From UBA1563 sp041667115 (GTDB lineage: Bacteria > Bacteroidota > Ignavibacteria > Ignavibacteriales > Ignavibacteriaceae): a DNA stretch of 41,120 nucleotides. Made by a program: the position numbers and the translations under genes. Each line of letters opens with the position of its first letter. Within the stretch, counting starts at the first letter, position 1. The notes beneath the pieces were generated by a model. It saw nothing but the letters and a program-made list of their open reading frames with translations. It ran no database searches and was not told the origin of the DNA. The stretch spans positions 1 through 41,120 of the forward strand of contig JBAYFO010000031.1 in the NCBI GenBank assembly GCA_041667115.1, read 5' to 3'. Positions 32,094 through 39,228 of the stretch are shown piece by piece.

Positions 32094-33104
32094 TTACAAC
32101 AATTTTATCCACTCCTGCCACTTATCGGCATCGTAACCAAAATCTTTTCCCGAAATTTGTACAAGGAAATTATGGGCAATGGTTTTCTCCCGCTCATGTT
32201 CTGCTTTAAGATTATCTAAGATTAAATCTCCTCCCCCTTTTAACAATTTTGGAGCATGACTTGTAGAAACTTTTGTTCTTGTCAGCATTTCCAGAACTTG
32301 ATTAAATGCAAACAAGTTTGTCCCGTCTATAATGTAGCGTAATTCTTCTGCTGCAAAGGACCAATCTCTTTGTCCGTTATTCCACGGTGAATACTCCCCT
32401 ATCAAATCCGTAGCAATACCGGACACACTTGCATTATCGTGCCTGATTGCTCTAATGATATGGAGCATCGCTAAATCATCATCCATAAAGTTTTTAAGTA
32501 GTAACACTGCGTTTCTTCTGTTTGTAAAGTTGCCGTCATTTTCAAGCGTCCATATCGCTTTTTCTTTGTCGGACTCTTTATTATATAATGTTACAGTTTC
32601 AAAAATAATTCTGAATGCCGATGTATCCATATAATACGAACGACTCTTTGCGATGGAATCAAAATTAGTCGCGTTAACACCTCCGAGTACTTGAAGTATA
32701 GACCCGATTGAAAAACTATAATCTGAAAAGAGAAGGGATATCTTCTCCCAATCTTTTTCTTCCGCCAACGTATCGGGAAAATTTTCAATGAAATGGATTC
32801 TCTCTTTATAAATGGGATCAACAAACTTTATAAATGTGTACATACTATCATACTTTGGAGGTGTAACGTATGAATTAACAGAGGCTTCCGGAATATGGTA
32901 CACATGCTTGAAATCTGCTGCGCAGATATGAAAAGTTTCATCTTTAACAGCTTCTAGGATTTTCTTTAAAATCTCTTTCCCTTCCCGGCTGTGAATCCCG
33001 ACTATCTCAATTTTCTCCTTTTGTTTTTCAATGACCTGTGCAAAAGCACTAAAGGAAAAACAAAACAAAAGAAGAACTAAGATTCCATTTAATTTGTGCT
33101 GCAT
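32094..33104 (-). CDS. Secreted hypothetical protein with HEAT-like C-terminal half
   Basis: 336 residues with signal peptide MQHKLNGILVLLLFCFSFSAFAQ. The first third (IEIVGIHSREGKEILKKILEAVKDETFHI) is not recognised. From about residue 170 it becomes helical with HEAT-like spacing (RRNAVLLLKNFMDDDLAMLHIIRAIRHDNASVSGIATDLIGEYS). It ends SGKDFGYDADKWQEWIKLL, a FGYDxxxWxxW closure often found at the end of HEAT-repeat scaffolds. It is probably periplasmic and protein-binding. It forms a three-gene group with the gene upstream (23-bp gap) and the cupin downstream (24-bp gap). Confidence 0.78.
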   Translation of the reverse strand: MQHKLNGILVLLLFCFSFSAFAQVIEKQKEKIEIVGIHSREGKEILKKILEAVKDETFHICAADFKHVYHIPEASVNSYVTPPKYDSMYTFIKFVDPIYKERIHFIENFPDTLAEEKDWEKISLLFSDYSFSIGSILQVLGGVNATNFDSIAKSRSYYMDTSAFRIIFETVTLYNKESDKEKAIWTLENDGNFTNRRNAVLLLKNFMDDDLAMLHIIRAIRHDNASVSGIATDLIGEYSPWNNGQRDWSFAAEELRYIIDGTNLFAFNQVLEMLTRTKVSTSHAPKLLKGGGDLILDNLKAEHEREKTIAHNFLVQISGKDFGYDADKWQEWIKLL

Positions 33105-33127
33105 AATGACTCCCTTTCTTTATACTC

Positions 33128-33589
33128 TTATTGTAACCAATGCGCATAGTGATTGTATTGAAACATTATCTGATAAGTACCGTTCACATAATTCAATTCT
33201 TTCAGCTGAATATTATATGGAAAATCATTTTCCAATTCATAAAATTGCGGGTTTACGTTGGTATTAAGCTCAATAATTTTATTTGTGCCGTAATTGTAGA
33301 TTATCTCAATCCTTACAGCCGCATTGAATCCATTGTCTTCCCTTACATCAAGAAATCTGAATGTCGATTGTCCATTTTCAACATAAATACTTTTCCCTTC
33401 TTCCAGGTAAATAGGTGAAGGAAATGAAGTTAAATAAACGGAAGCGTCCGCCTGAGCGAAATAATTCTTATTGGTTGTATCATAAAGGTCATCTGTAGTG
33501 CAACCGATAAAACTCAAGAAAACCGTTAGGAATATGACCCGCAAATAATTGCACCATCCTCTTTCTTTTTTTGTCGCACCAATGTTCAT
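33128..33589 (-). CDS. Hypothetical lipoprotein
   Basis: 153 residues. The N-terminus MNIGATKKERGWCNYLRVIF is followed by a hydrophobic core ending SFIGCTTDD, a lipobox with Cys about residue 30. The mature part is beta-rich (STFRFLDVREDNGFNAAVRIEIIYNYGTNKIIEL) and ends YQIMFQYNHYAHWLQ. No family is recognised. It is the first gene of a three-gene group (HEAT-like, then cupin), directly downstream of cassette-type element copy 3. Confidence 0.75.
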   Translation of the reverse strand: MNIGATKKERGWCNYLRVIFLTVFLSFIGCTTDDLYDTTNKNYFAQADASVYLTSFPSPIYLEEGKSIYVENGQSTFRFLDVREDNGFNAAVRIEIIYNYGTNKIIELNTNVNPQFYELENDFPYNIQLKELNYVNGTYQIMFQYNHYAHWLQ

Positions 33590-33600
33590 TGTTGTTTCCT

Positions 33601-33640
33601 CTTGGCGTTGAACACGATGTTGGATATACCTAATACTGCC
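33601..33640 (-). repeat. Cassette-type intergenic element, copy 3 (diverged)
   Basis: On the minus strand, left half ACGGCAGTATTAGGTAT and right half AACATCGTGTTCAACGCCAAG. The conserved GGCAGT and AACGCC are present, but the stem is poorer than in other copies. It is 12 bp upstream of the lipoprotein gene. Confidence 0.55.
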
Positions 33641-33681
33641 GTTTTAATTATTTTAATTTTCGTCTTCATTCTGTTCTTATT

Positions 33682-33717
33682 GATCCCCGTCTGTGCCAGA
33701 CAAGCTTTACGAAGATC
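33682..33717. repeat. REP-like palindrome family A, copy 1
   Basis: 36 bp beginning GATCCCCGTCTG and ending TTTACGAAGATC, forming an imperfect stem. It is the same family as 35347-35382, 38910-38945 and 41076-41092, and lies between two minus-strand genes. Confidence 0.75.
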
Positions 33718-33744
33718 AGTTTACTAGGCTTTACCGTAGACACT

Positions 33745-34536
33745 TTACTTATAGTATTTGCCATTTAGCTTTATGTCTTGATTAAAAAAGTTTCTTTCCA
33801 TTGTTACAACTGCAATTCCGTTTCTCTTATCGATGAGTGTAAAATATGTAAGTGTCAAAGTATCACTTTCAACTTTGTAGTGAAAAATCTTATTTAGTTT
33901 TGAGTCTTCAAATAATTTTAAAGTATCACCATTCACGGCATACTTTCCTTCAAAAACTTTTGTCTCTTTACCGCCATTCTTTTCATCTGTTCTTTCCGAA
34001 ATAATTTTATACTCATTCTTTGAAAAACTAACTGCCAAATCATATTTGTAATGATATTCAATTTTATGACCTTCAGCTTGAGGTTTAATGGGAGGAATAA
34101 ATCTTTCAGAATAACTTCTCTTCCACACACCGTTTACTATAGCAGATGAATTAGCCAACTTCATTTCAATTCCATTAGGTATATATCCTTCAGAAGTTAT
34201 TAATATTGATTTTTTGTATGCTGGTTGTTTCCCAATTTCTGTTGAAGCAAAATAAATTCCAGCGCATTCCGGATTGAAAAATTTTATTACATAAGTATTC
34301 GCATCTAATAACCCATAGTTTTCTTGAAAAACTATTTCTCCTTTAACATTATAGAGACTGACTTTAATGCTATCTTTTTGAGAAAGCGTATATTTCACAT
34401 AATTTGGAAATGGTTGTTGCGACAGTTCTGCATAGTTTTTATCAACTGTTTTAAATAATGTTTTAAAATCTTTGCAATCAGACTGAGCAAAAATGAATGA
34501 GCTACTAATGATCCAGATTGTAAATAAATTTTTCAT
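33745..34536 (-). CDS. Secreted hypothetical protein with embedded T9SS-tail-like module and lipocalin-like C-terminal domain
   Basis: 263 residues with signal peptide MKNLFTIWIISSSFIFAQ. Residues about 50-110 (DSIKVSLYNVKGEIVFQENY and LLDANTYVIKFFNPECAGIYFAS) follow the T9SS type-A fold pattern (VxLYNxxGxxV, AxxYxIxF, xGIYF), but they sit near the N-terminus and lack NPFNP and KKMxLLK. Residues 125-263 (GVWKRSYSERFIPP, YAVNGDTLKLFEDSKLN, YFTLIDKRNGIAVVTMERN) look like a small lipocalin-like beta-barrel. Function unknown. It is a single-gene unit between cassette-type elements copies 3 and 4. Confidence 0.75.
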   Translation of the reverse strand: MKNLFTIWIISSSFIFAQSDCKDFKTLFKTVDKNYAELSQQPFPNYVKYTLSQKDSIKVSLYNVKGEIVFQENYGLLDANTYVIKFFNPECAGIYFASTEIGKQPAYKKSILITSEGYIPNGIEMKLANSSAIVNGVWKRSYSERFIPPIKPQAEGHKIEYHYKYDLAVSFSKNEYKIISERTDEKNGGKETKVFEGKYAVNGDTLKLFEDSKLNKIFHYKVESDTLTLTYFTLIDKRNGIAVVTMERNFFNQDIKLNGKYYK

Positions 34537-34548
34537 AATATCTGATTA

Positions 34549-34611
34549 CCTAACTGCTTAACGGCGTTTTGTCACGCTTCACGTCTCAGGTTGTTAAAAC
34601 TCAACACTGCC
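34549..34611 (-). repeat. Cassette-type intergenic element, copy 4
   Basis: Minus strand: left half GGCAGTGTTGAGTTTTAAC and right half AAAACGCCGTTAAGC, with a 34-nt centre containing small hairpins. GTTAAGC fits the integron core consensus GTTRRRY. A second GTTAGGT follows 8 nt later. Confidence 0.75.
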
Positions 34612-34695
34612 TTATTAATTATTTGATTTCTTCCATCTACGTTTTACTGCCACAAAATGACTTGATTCTTTACTTATTAAAGAAGTTATACCACT

Positions 34696-35247
34696 TTATT
34701 TGTCATAAAATCCATAGCTGATTCCGATTCCCAAATAACCGGCTTCACGATTAAATGATCCTGCATACTTAAATACCAAGCCAACATTCTCCCCATAGAG
34801 ATTATATTTTACCTCAAAGCCCCATTTTACTAAAAATGTGTTACCGGAAGATCCTTTCTCCATAGAATTATGAAACGATAAACCAAGTATTGGAGAAAAC
34901 CAAAAATATTTTCCTCTAATACTGTGGCGACCATATATATTTAAATCCCAAAAGGGACCCGGTGCTGTATTCCCGCCAACATCCAAACTTATATAGTCAT
35001 AATATTCTGTACTGAAACGTAAACCAACACTGTATTTATTATTTGGTGAAACGTACAAATCATAATCTATTAATGCACCTAATTCACTGGAAACAAGTAT
35101 AGACGTCGCCTCCAATTGAAATCCAAAAAAAGATGCTTTTTGAATCAATTTATTTTGATTTACATAGGATGTATCGTTTTGACTTAAACAAATATTTTGG
35201 AATACTATTATCCATAGTAAAAAAACAATAACATTTTTAATCTGCAT
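34696..35247 (-). CDS. Small outer-membrane beta-barrel protein
   Basis: 183 residues with signal peptide MQIKNVIVFLLWIIVFQNIC, ending LSQ. The strands alternate (KYSVGLRFSTEYYDYISLDV, YFWFSPILGLSFHNSM, NTFLVKWGFEVKYNLYGENV) and the last strand GYLGIGISYGFYDK fits a barrel closing strand. It resembles the other short barrels in this region in length and layout but not closely in sequence. It lies between cassette-type element copies 4 and 5. Function unknown. Confidence 0.77.
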   Translation of the reverse strand: MQIKNVIVFLLWIIVFQNICLSQNDTSYVNQNKLIQKASFFGFQLEATSILVSSELGALIDYDLYVSPNNKYSVGLRFSTEYYDYISLDVGGNTAPGPFWDLNIYGRHSIRGKYFWFSPILGLSFHNSMEKGSSGNTFLVKWGFEVKYNLYGENVGLVFKYAGSFNREAGYLGIGISYGFYDK

Positions 35248-35286
35248 TTTCTTTATTTTCTATTTGTGGTCAAACAATATATCTTC

Positions 35287-35310
35287 TTAAACTCCAACTC
35301 CGCTGTATTA
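35287..35310 (-). repeat. Cassette-type intergenic element, copy 5 (left half only)
   Basis: Only the left half is seen on the minus strand (AATACAGCGGAGTTGGAGTT). No right half with AACAC or GTTRRRY is visible before the barrel gene, so it is a decayed or partial copy. Confidence 0.5.
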
Positions 35311-35346
35311 ATTATCATTTCGTTCATCCTCATTCTGCTTTTTATT

Positions 35347-35382
35347 GATCCCCGTCTGAGCCGGGCAAGCTTTACGAAGATC
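35347..35382. repeat. REP-like palindrome family A, copy 2
   Basis: 36 bp from GATCCCCGTCTGAGCC to CTTTACGAAGATC. The 23 bp before it also match copy 4 near 41053 (TTCATCCTCATTCTGC and on), so the repeat unit extends beyond the palindrome. Confidence 0.8.
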
Positions 35383-35390
35383 AGTTCTCT

Positions 35391-36266
35391 TTATTTTAAG
35401 AGTACTAATTTTTTTGTCTGTATAAATTGTCCCGTTTTTAACCGGTAAAAATAAACTCCACTTGGAAGACCGGTAGCATTAAATTCTAACGTATGTTTTC
35501 CTGATTGCTTATACTCATTTAATAATGTCATTAGTTTTGTGCCAAGTATATTATAAATAGTAAGCTCTACTATTTGCCCTTCCGGGATAGAAAAAGAAAA
35601 AGTTGTAGCCGGATTAAACGGATTGGGATAATTTTGATCAAGCCAATATTTATCCAATGGAGCACTTTCATTTTTCACATCAGTTAAACTTCCAACAATT
35701 TGATCATCAATTTTATACCCTATTAGTTCATAATCGGTTCGAGATGATACACCATCTCCACTTGTGTTATAAGTTATTGGCCCGGTGTTTTTTCCAAAGG
35801 TAATCCTATGCCCGATCATCGAATTATAAGAAAATGAAAGAATTTTAATTGTTTTCATAAATACGTTCAATGAGTCTATATGCTCAAGTGTCACTATTGC
35901 AGAATCGCCTCCGGCTTGATATCCGGTTTTATACTGCTGACTTAACTCTGCATTATAATTATAAACCAAACAATCTGTCGAATCTAAAGCATCGTAATAA
36001 TAAATTCCAAAAGCATCACTTCTTACTAAATCACCTAAGGGGAAAGCGTTGTTCAGTAAAAAATAAGAGATATTGTTTGGCGCTAAAGTATCTTTTATTA
36101 CCTCAACAGTCGTTGTATCAATTTTTGTATAAGGGACTGAAGGATCCCAGTCGGTAACCTTAAATTGCCATTTATTGCCAACAGCTAATGGAAAGTAATT
36201 CTGTGCCCAAAGTACGGTTGAACCAAGAACTGTAAATAAAACTATTACTAATAATTTTGTTTTCAT
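35391..36266 (-). CDS. Small T9SS-secreted hypothetical protein
   Basis: 291 residues. Signal peptide MKTKLLVIVLFTVLGSTVLWAQ is followed by NYFPLAVGNKWQFKVTDWDP, a beta-rich opening seen in many T9SS-group proteins ('FPLxVGNxWxY'). The central part shows paired strands without catalytic motifs. The type-A sorting domain is about residues 213-291 (NYPNPFNPATTFSFSIPEG, LTIYNILGTKLMTLLNEY, PSGVYFYRL, TKKLVLLK). It is a surface or secreted protein of unknown function in a single-gene unit between cassette-type elements. Confidence 0.85.
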   Translation of the reverse strand: MKTKLLVIVLFTVLGSTVLWAQNYFPLAVGNKWQFKVTDWDPSVPYTKIDTTTVEVIKDTLAPNNISYFLLNNAFPLGDLVRSDAFGIYYYDALDSTDCLVYNYNAELSQQYKTGYQAGGDSAIVTLEHIDSLNVFMKTIKILSFSYNSMIGHRITFGKNTGPITYNTSGDGVSSRTDYELIGYKIDDQIVGSLTDVKNESAPLDKYWLDQNYPNPFNPATTFSFSIPEGQIVELTIYNILGTKLMTLLNEYKQSGKHTLEFNATGLPSGVYFYRLKTGQFIQTKKLVLLK

Positions 36267-36292
36267 TTAATCACCATCCTTTATTTAATCTA

Positions 36293-36326
36293 TCCTACGC
36301 CGTGTTCCGTTAAAACCCAACACCGC
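36293..36326 (-). repeat. Cassette-type intergenic element, copy 6 (compact)
   Basis: Minus strand: left half GCGGTGTTGGGTTTTA and right half GGAACACGGCGTAGGA with only about 2 nt between. It is the shortest complete copy and gives the clearest view of the GTGTT/AACAC stem. Confidence 0.75.
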
Positions 36327-36390
36327 TTTATTAATTATTTACTTTCTTCCATTTGGATTTCTGCCTGATTAATTTTATCCTAATTTTACT

Positions 36391-36957
36391 TTAACCAACT
36401 TTAACGGGTTCTTCTTGTACTGATAATTCTAACAACCGTAACATTGCTAACCCGATTATAAGACCAAGAATTACTCCTCCTAAAAAGAATCCCGCCCAAC
36501 TAATTCCCCAAGCTAAAGTACTAATGATAATCCACCGGATGCTTCTTTTTGAGAGAGCTTTAATAATCTTTAGCTGAAATAATCCGGTTAATAAACCACC
36601 AATACTTAATACAATAATCTGCCCAAGAAACTCACTTTTAATTAAGCTATTTTCACTACCGCTAAATTCTAGGTAATTTACTTCTGCCACAAATGGTAAA
36701 CCTATCCCGATAGTACTTGCCCAAATCCACCAGGTACTTATTTTGAAATATTTCTTCAGGACAAACCACTGTGAATAGCCAACAAGAGCACCAAGACATA
36801 ATCCTACAATAAGATTAGTTTCTTTGGGATAAAATTGGTTAACAACAGCATAAGACAAAACAATCGCTAAAATAATCCCAACCGGCCAGGCAATACCCGT
36901 TGCTAATACCAACCTCCCCAAAAATTGTTTTTCTGTTTTTGTGAATTTTAGATTCAT
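36391..36957 (-). CDS. Hypothetical multi-pass membrane protein
   Basis: 188 residues with about five or six membrane segments (for example LVLATGIAWPVGIILAIVLS, LIVGLCLGALVGYSQWFVL, FLGQIIVLSIGGLLTGLFQL, SWAGFFLGGVILGLIIGLAM). The pattern GYSQWFVLKKYFKxxTWWIW and a weaker second version (GLFQLKIIKALSKRSIRWII) suggest an internal duplication. I know similar G-x-x-QW-x-x-L membrane proteins only as uncharacterised. The gene has its own unit between element copies 6 and 7. Confidence 0.78.
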   Translation of the reverse strand: MNLKFTKTEKQFLGRLVLATGIAWPVGIILAIVLSYAVVNQFYPKETNLIVGLCLGALVGYSQWFVLKKYFKISTWWIWASTIGIGLPFVAEVNYLEFSGSENSLIKSEFLGQIIVLSIGGLLTGLFQLKIIKALSKRSIRWIIISTLAWGISWAGFFLGGVILGLIIGLAMLRLLELSVQEEPVKVG

Positions 36958-36990
36958 AGTACTACCTTTTATTTGTATTTGTTTCTAAAT

Positions 36991-37026
36991 ACCTAACGCC
37001 ATGTTTTGCTAAAACCCAACACTGCC
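36991..37026 (-). repeat. Cassette-type intergenic element, copy 7
   Basis: Minus strand: GGCAGTGTTGGGTTTTA, then GCAAAACATGGCGTTAGGT. The right end GTTAGGT fits GTTRRRY exactly. It begins 33 bp upstream of the membrane-protein gene. Confidence 0.78.
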
Positions 37027-37061
37027 AAATTACTTGTTTCATATTTCCACCGCTATCTATT

Positions 37062-37457
37062 TCACTTTTCTATAACATTCAATAATTTTTGAACAATGTC
37101 TCTGCCAATTTCTTTCTCAAAATACCCTACGTATTTTTTTCTTTTTGTATAAATTGTTAAAGTATATCTTCTGAATTTAATATCTGAAATATCTTGGACA
37201 AGAAATTCTTCAGTCTCACTTAATTTATTTTTTATTATTACTTTCTCGCCACTTACGATTAATTCACTTATACTTATAATACCTTTTATTAAAATAAATG
37301 CTGCCCCGCTTAACCAACATATAAAAAACCACTTTGCATCTTGAGAGTTGTCATTAAATATTATTGATGCAGTAACCAATAAACCTACTATAACAAACAC
37401 TATATATTTGAGTATATATTTATTTGCAAAATCGGTATAAACCCTAATATTTTCCAT
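37062..37457 (-). CDS. Hypothetical membrane protein with PH-like C-terminal domain
   Basis: 131 residues. Two membrane helices (ILKYIVFVIVGLLVTASIIF and WFFICWLSGAAFILIKGIIS) are followed by a soluble beta-rich domain (ISELIVSGEKVIIKNKLSET, EFLVQDISDIKFRRYTLTIYTK) that looks like a bacterial PH (bPH) fold, ending in an amphipathic helix (DIVQKLLNVIEK). The fold call is by pattern only. It follows the 143-residue lipoprotein gene by 47 bp and probably shares its transcript; no full cassette-type element separates the two. Confidence 0.7.
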   Translation of the reverse strand: MENIRVYTDFANKYILKYIVFVIVGLLVTASIIFNDNSQDAKWFFICWLSGAAFILIKGIISISELIVSGEKVIIKNKLSETEEFLVQDISDIKFRRYTLTIYTKRKKYVGYFEKEIGRDIVQKLLNVIEK

Positions 37458-37504
37458 TTACGTTTAACTTCTGCAAAATGGGTTATGTGTTATTACTCGT
37501 CTAA

Positions 37505-37936
37505 TCATTTTATTGAAATATCTATGGTGTCTTTAGTATTTGTAAAACTAAGTTTCCGTAGAGCAGTTGTTTCTTCTGCTTTAATCCATGCCTTTAATGT
37601 AACTTTTGTCCAGGTTTCTGATGACACCGTTCCGCACTCTCCCATCATCTGATATTGTATTTCATTACCAAGAGTTTTTTTGCTCAAAAATAATCCGTAC
37701 TCAATTACACCCCAGCTTGTGGCTTGAATCTCAAGTGTATCGCTATTTTTTTTCACACCTCTAAATGAGATGTAGGAAGAATCTACATCAGAACCTTTTT
37801 CAAAGAAAAATTCGGGGAAAGATATTTGAGTATTATTTCCCGCTGGATTACCTTTCTCTTTGCAACCAGGAAATAATAGTAGCGCAATAATAACGCTCGT
37901 AAAAACGAATGACTTCATTCTATTAAAATTCTTCAT
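37505..37936 (-). CDS. Hypothetical lipoprotein
   Basis: 143 residues, or 137 from Met7 (MKSFVFTSVIIALLLFPGCK). The lipobox is LFPGC, followed by KEKGNPAGNNTQ, a short linker typical of outer-membrane lipoproteins. The mature beta-rich domain (SSYISFRGVKKNSDTLEIQA, TVSSETWTKVTLKAWIKAEE) carries no known motif. A half copy of the cassette-type element lies just upstream (37963-37980). Confidence 0.75.
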   Translation of the reverse strand: MKNFNRMKSFVFTSVIIALLLFPGCKEKGNPAGNNTQISFPEFFFEKGSDVDSSYISFRGVKKNSDTLEIQATSWGVIEYGLFLSKKTLGNEIQYQMMGECGTVSSETWTKVTLKAWIKAEETTALRKLSFTNTKDTIDISIK

Positions 37937-37962
37937 CTTATTTCACTATCTCCTTTATATTA

Positions 37963-37980
37963 TAAAAACCCAAACTGCCG
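37963..37980 (-). repeat. Cassette-type intergenic element, copy 8 (left half)
   Basis: Minus strand ACGGCAGTTTGGGTTTTT matches the left half. The right half is missing, and the gene's ribosome binding region (AAAGGAGATAG) follows directly. Confidence 0.5.
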
Positions 37981-38000
37981 TATTATTTATTTAACTACTT

Positions 38001-38055
38001 CCTGCCGCAACCTTCGAGGTCTAACTCATCTTGGGCGCTGACCTCGAAGGTTTGG
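38001..38055. repeat. REP-like palindrome family B, copy 1
   Basis: A 55-bp repeat with terminal inverted arms AACCTTCGAGGTC and GACCTCGAAGGTT around TAACTCATCTTGGGCGCT. It is nearly identical (about 2 differences) to 40266-40320. Long stems of this GAGGTC/GACCTC type are commonly dispersed in genomes of this group. Confidence 0.85.
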
Positions 38056-38056
38056 G

Positions 38057-38800
38057 CTAATTGTTTCTACCCCAAAAATAGAATCCCTCATAAGTATCCT
38101 TTGCATCTTGCCACCAAATGGGCTTCGGATCAGGATTGTAATAAAATATACCGGCATAATTCGGTTGACCATCCTGATAATAGAAATAATATTGTGTTCC
38201 GGACGCAAGCAGAGGTTTCTCTACGAAAATGTAATTCATTTGTCCATTCTTTATGCATGCATATATCGGAAAACTCCCATCAGCAAATATTACTCCATCC
38301 GGCTCACAATAAATAACACCTGGTAGACTTGCATAGTATTTACAAAGTTGCCATGGATTTCGATGTTGAGAATATCTTATGATCGACCACCCTAATTCAT
38401 CTGGAGGTTTAAGCGAATCATATTTTGCCTGAGAAGGAAGTGCTGACCAACCACTGTACGTTCCGTTGCGAACATTAATAGCTGTTACAGAATCAAATTT
38501 GATTGCAATTCTTATTGGCGACCACGGTAACATGAATCTTTGCTTAATTACATTTTGAAGTATCGAAGAATCTTTATATGTATAGCGAAGTAGGTTTATA
38601 TTATAGAGCATTTCATCAACCTCTGAGTCAGATGGTACCAATTGAGAGGAAGCCCAAAGAGCTAGATCACGTGCCTCTGAACTATCCTGCGACGTATACG
38701 AAAGTTTTATTCGGGGTTCAATTTTCGTATTGGTGGATACAGGATTCTTTGAGCACGAAAACAAAAGAAAACTTGATATAAGAATTACTAGATATTTCAT
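38057..38800 (-). CDS. Hypothetical lipoprotein
   Basis: 247 residues with N-terminus MKYLVILISSFLLFSCSKNP (lipobox LFSC, Cys16). The mature part opens with a helical segment (SSEARDLALWASSQLVPSDS, EVDEMLYNINLLRYTYKDSS), followed by a Trp/Tyr-rich beta domain (GWSIIRYSQHRNPWQLCKYYASLPGVIYCEPDGVIFADGS) and an aromatic C-terminus. No family is recognised. Family-B palindrome copy 1 directly follows its stop. Confidence 0.77.
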   Translation of the reverse strand: MKYLVILISSFLLFSCSKNPVSTNTKIEPRIKLSYTSQDSSEARDLALWASSQLVPSDSEVDEMLYNINLLRYTYKDSSILQNVIKQRFMLPWSPIRIAIKFDSVTAINVRNGTYSGWSALPSQAKYDSLKPPDELGWSIIRYSQHRNPWQLCKYYASLPGVIYCEPDGVIFADGSFPIYACIKNGQMNYIFVEKPLLASGTQYYFYYQDGQPNYAGIFYYNPDPKPIWWQDAKDTYEGFYFWGRNN

Positions 38801-38909
38801 ATGACCTTCTACGGTTTTGCTTAACTATTAAGTATACTGCCATAATTCTGTTTAGTACATATAGCAGCCTTCGTATTATATTCTAACTTAAACTTTATCT
38901 CTTCTTATT

Positions 38910-38945
38910 GATCCCCGTCTGAGCCGGGCAAGCTGTACGAGGATC
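38910..38945. repeat. REP-like palindrome family A, copy 3
   Basis: 36 bp from GATCCCCGTCTGAGCC to GCTGTACGAGGATC. The arms GATCC-CGT and ACG-GGATC pair better here than in copies 1 and 2. Confidence 0.8.
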
Positions 38946-39013
38946 GGTTTTTCTCATTTATTTTTTCTACAAATATTACACATCTACACTGCTTTATCAG
39001 CACAAAGTTTTCT

Positions 39014-39031
39014 TAACTCCGTTAGGAGTTA
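39014..39031. repeat. Palindrome TAACTCC-GTTA-GGAGTTA
   Basis: A 7-bp perfect stem with 4-nt loop, followed by an ACAAACAAA-type tail. It resembles dispersed intergenic palindromes of this phylum. Confidence 0.65.
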
Positions 39032-39062
39032 TATTTGTACAAACAAACCCTCTACCTAATCA

Positions 39063-39079
39063 GAGCGCCTAAGGCGCTC
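39063..39079. repeat. Palindrome GAGCGCC-TAA-GGCGCTC
   Basis: A 7-bp perfect GC-rich stem with a 3-nt loop, 32 bp from the preceding palindrome. It could also act as a terminator-like hairpin. Confidence 0.65.
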
Positions 39080-39135
39080 CATATTTTATTCTGATCTTAT
39101 CACTCGCAATGCAATTCATTTACATCACATTGTTA

Positions 39136-39171
39136 GCGGAATTTCCGCCAAAGGAGGATACTCCTCTGGCG
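39136..39171. repeat. Adjacent palindromes GCGGAATTTCCGC and CGCCAAAGGAG/CTCCTCTGGCG
   Basis: A 13-nt palindrome (39136-39148) directly abuts an 11-bp stem with one mismatch (39146-39171). Together they make a compact double hairpin just downstream of the propeller lipoprotein's stop. Confidence 0.6.
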
Positions 39172-39228
39172 TATATTTTCTCTTGTTTATCCGCCTCAGC
39201 CAAAAGTTGATATATTTGGCGGGACTCT

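Larger units (their letters stand above)
38801..39228. other. 428-bp gene-free region packed with palindromes
   Basis: It contains no convincing gene. It holds a very diverged cassette-like sequence near 38806-38842 (ACGGTTTTGC, then TATACTGCC on the plus strand), family-A palindrome copy 3 (38910-38945) and further palindromes at 39014, 39063, 39136 and 39146. A plus- or minus-strand frame through the right end would be translation of repeats. Confidence 0.6.
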
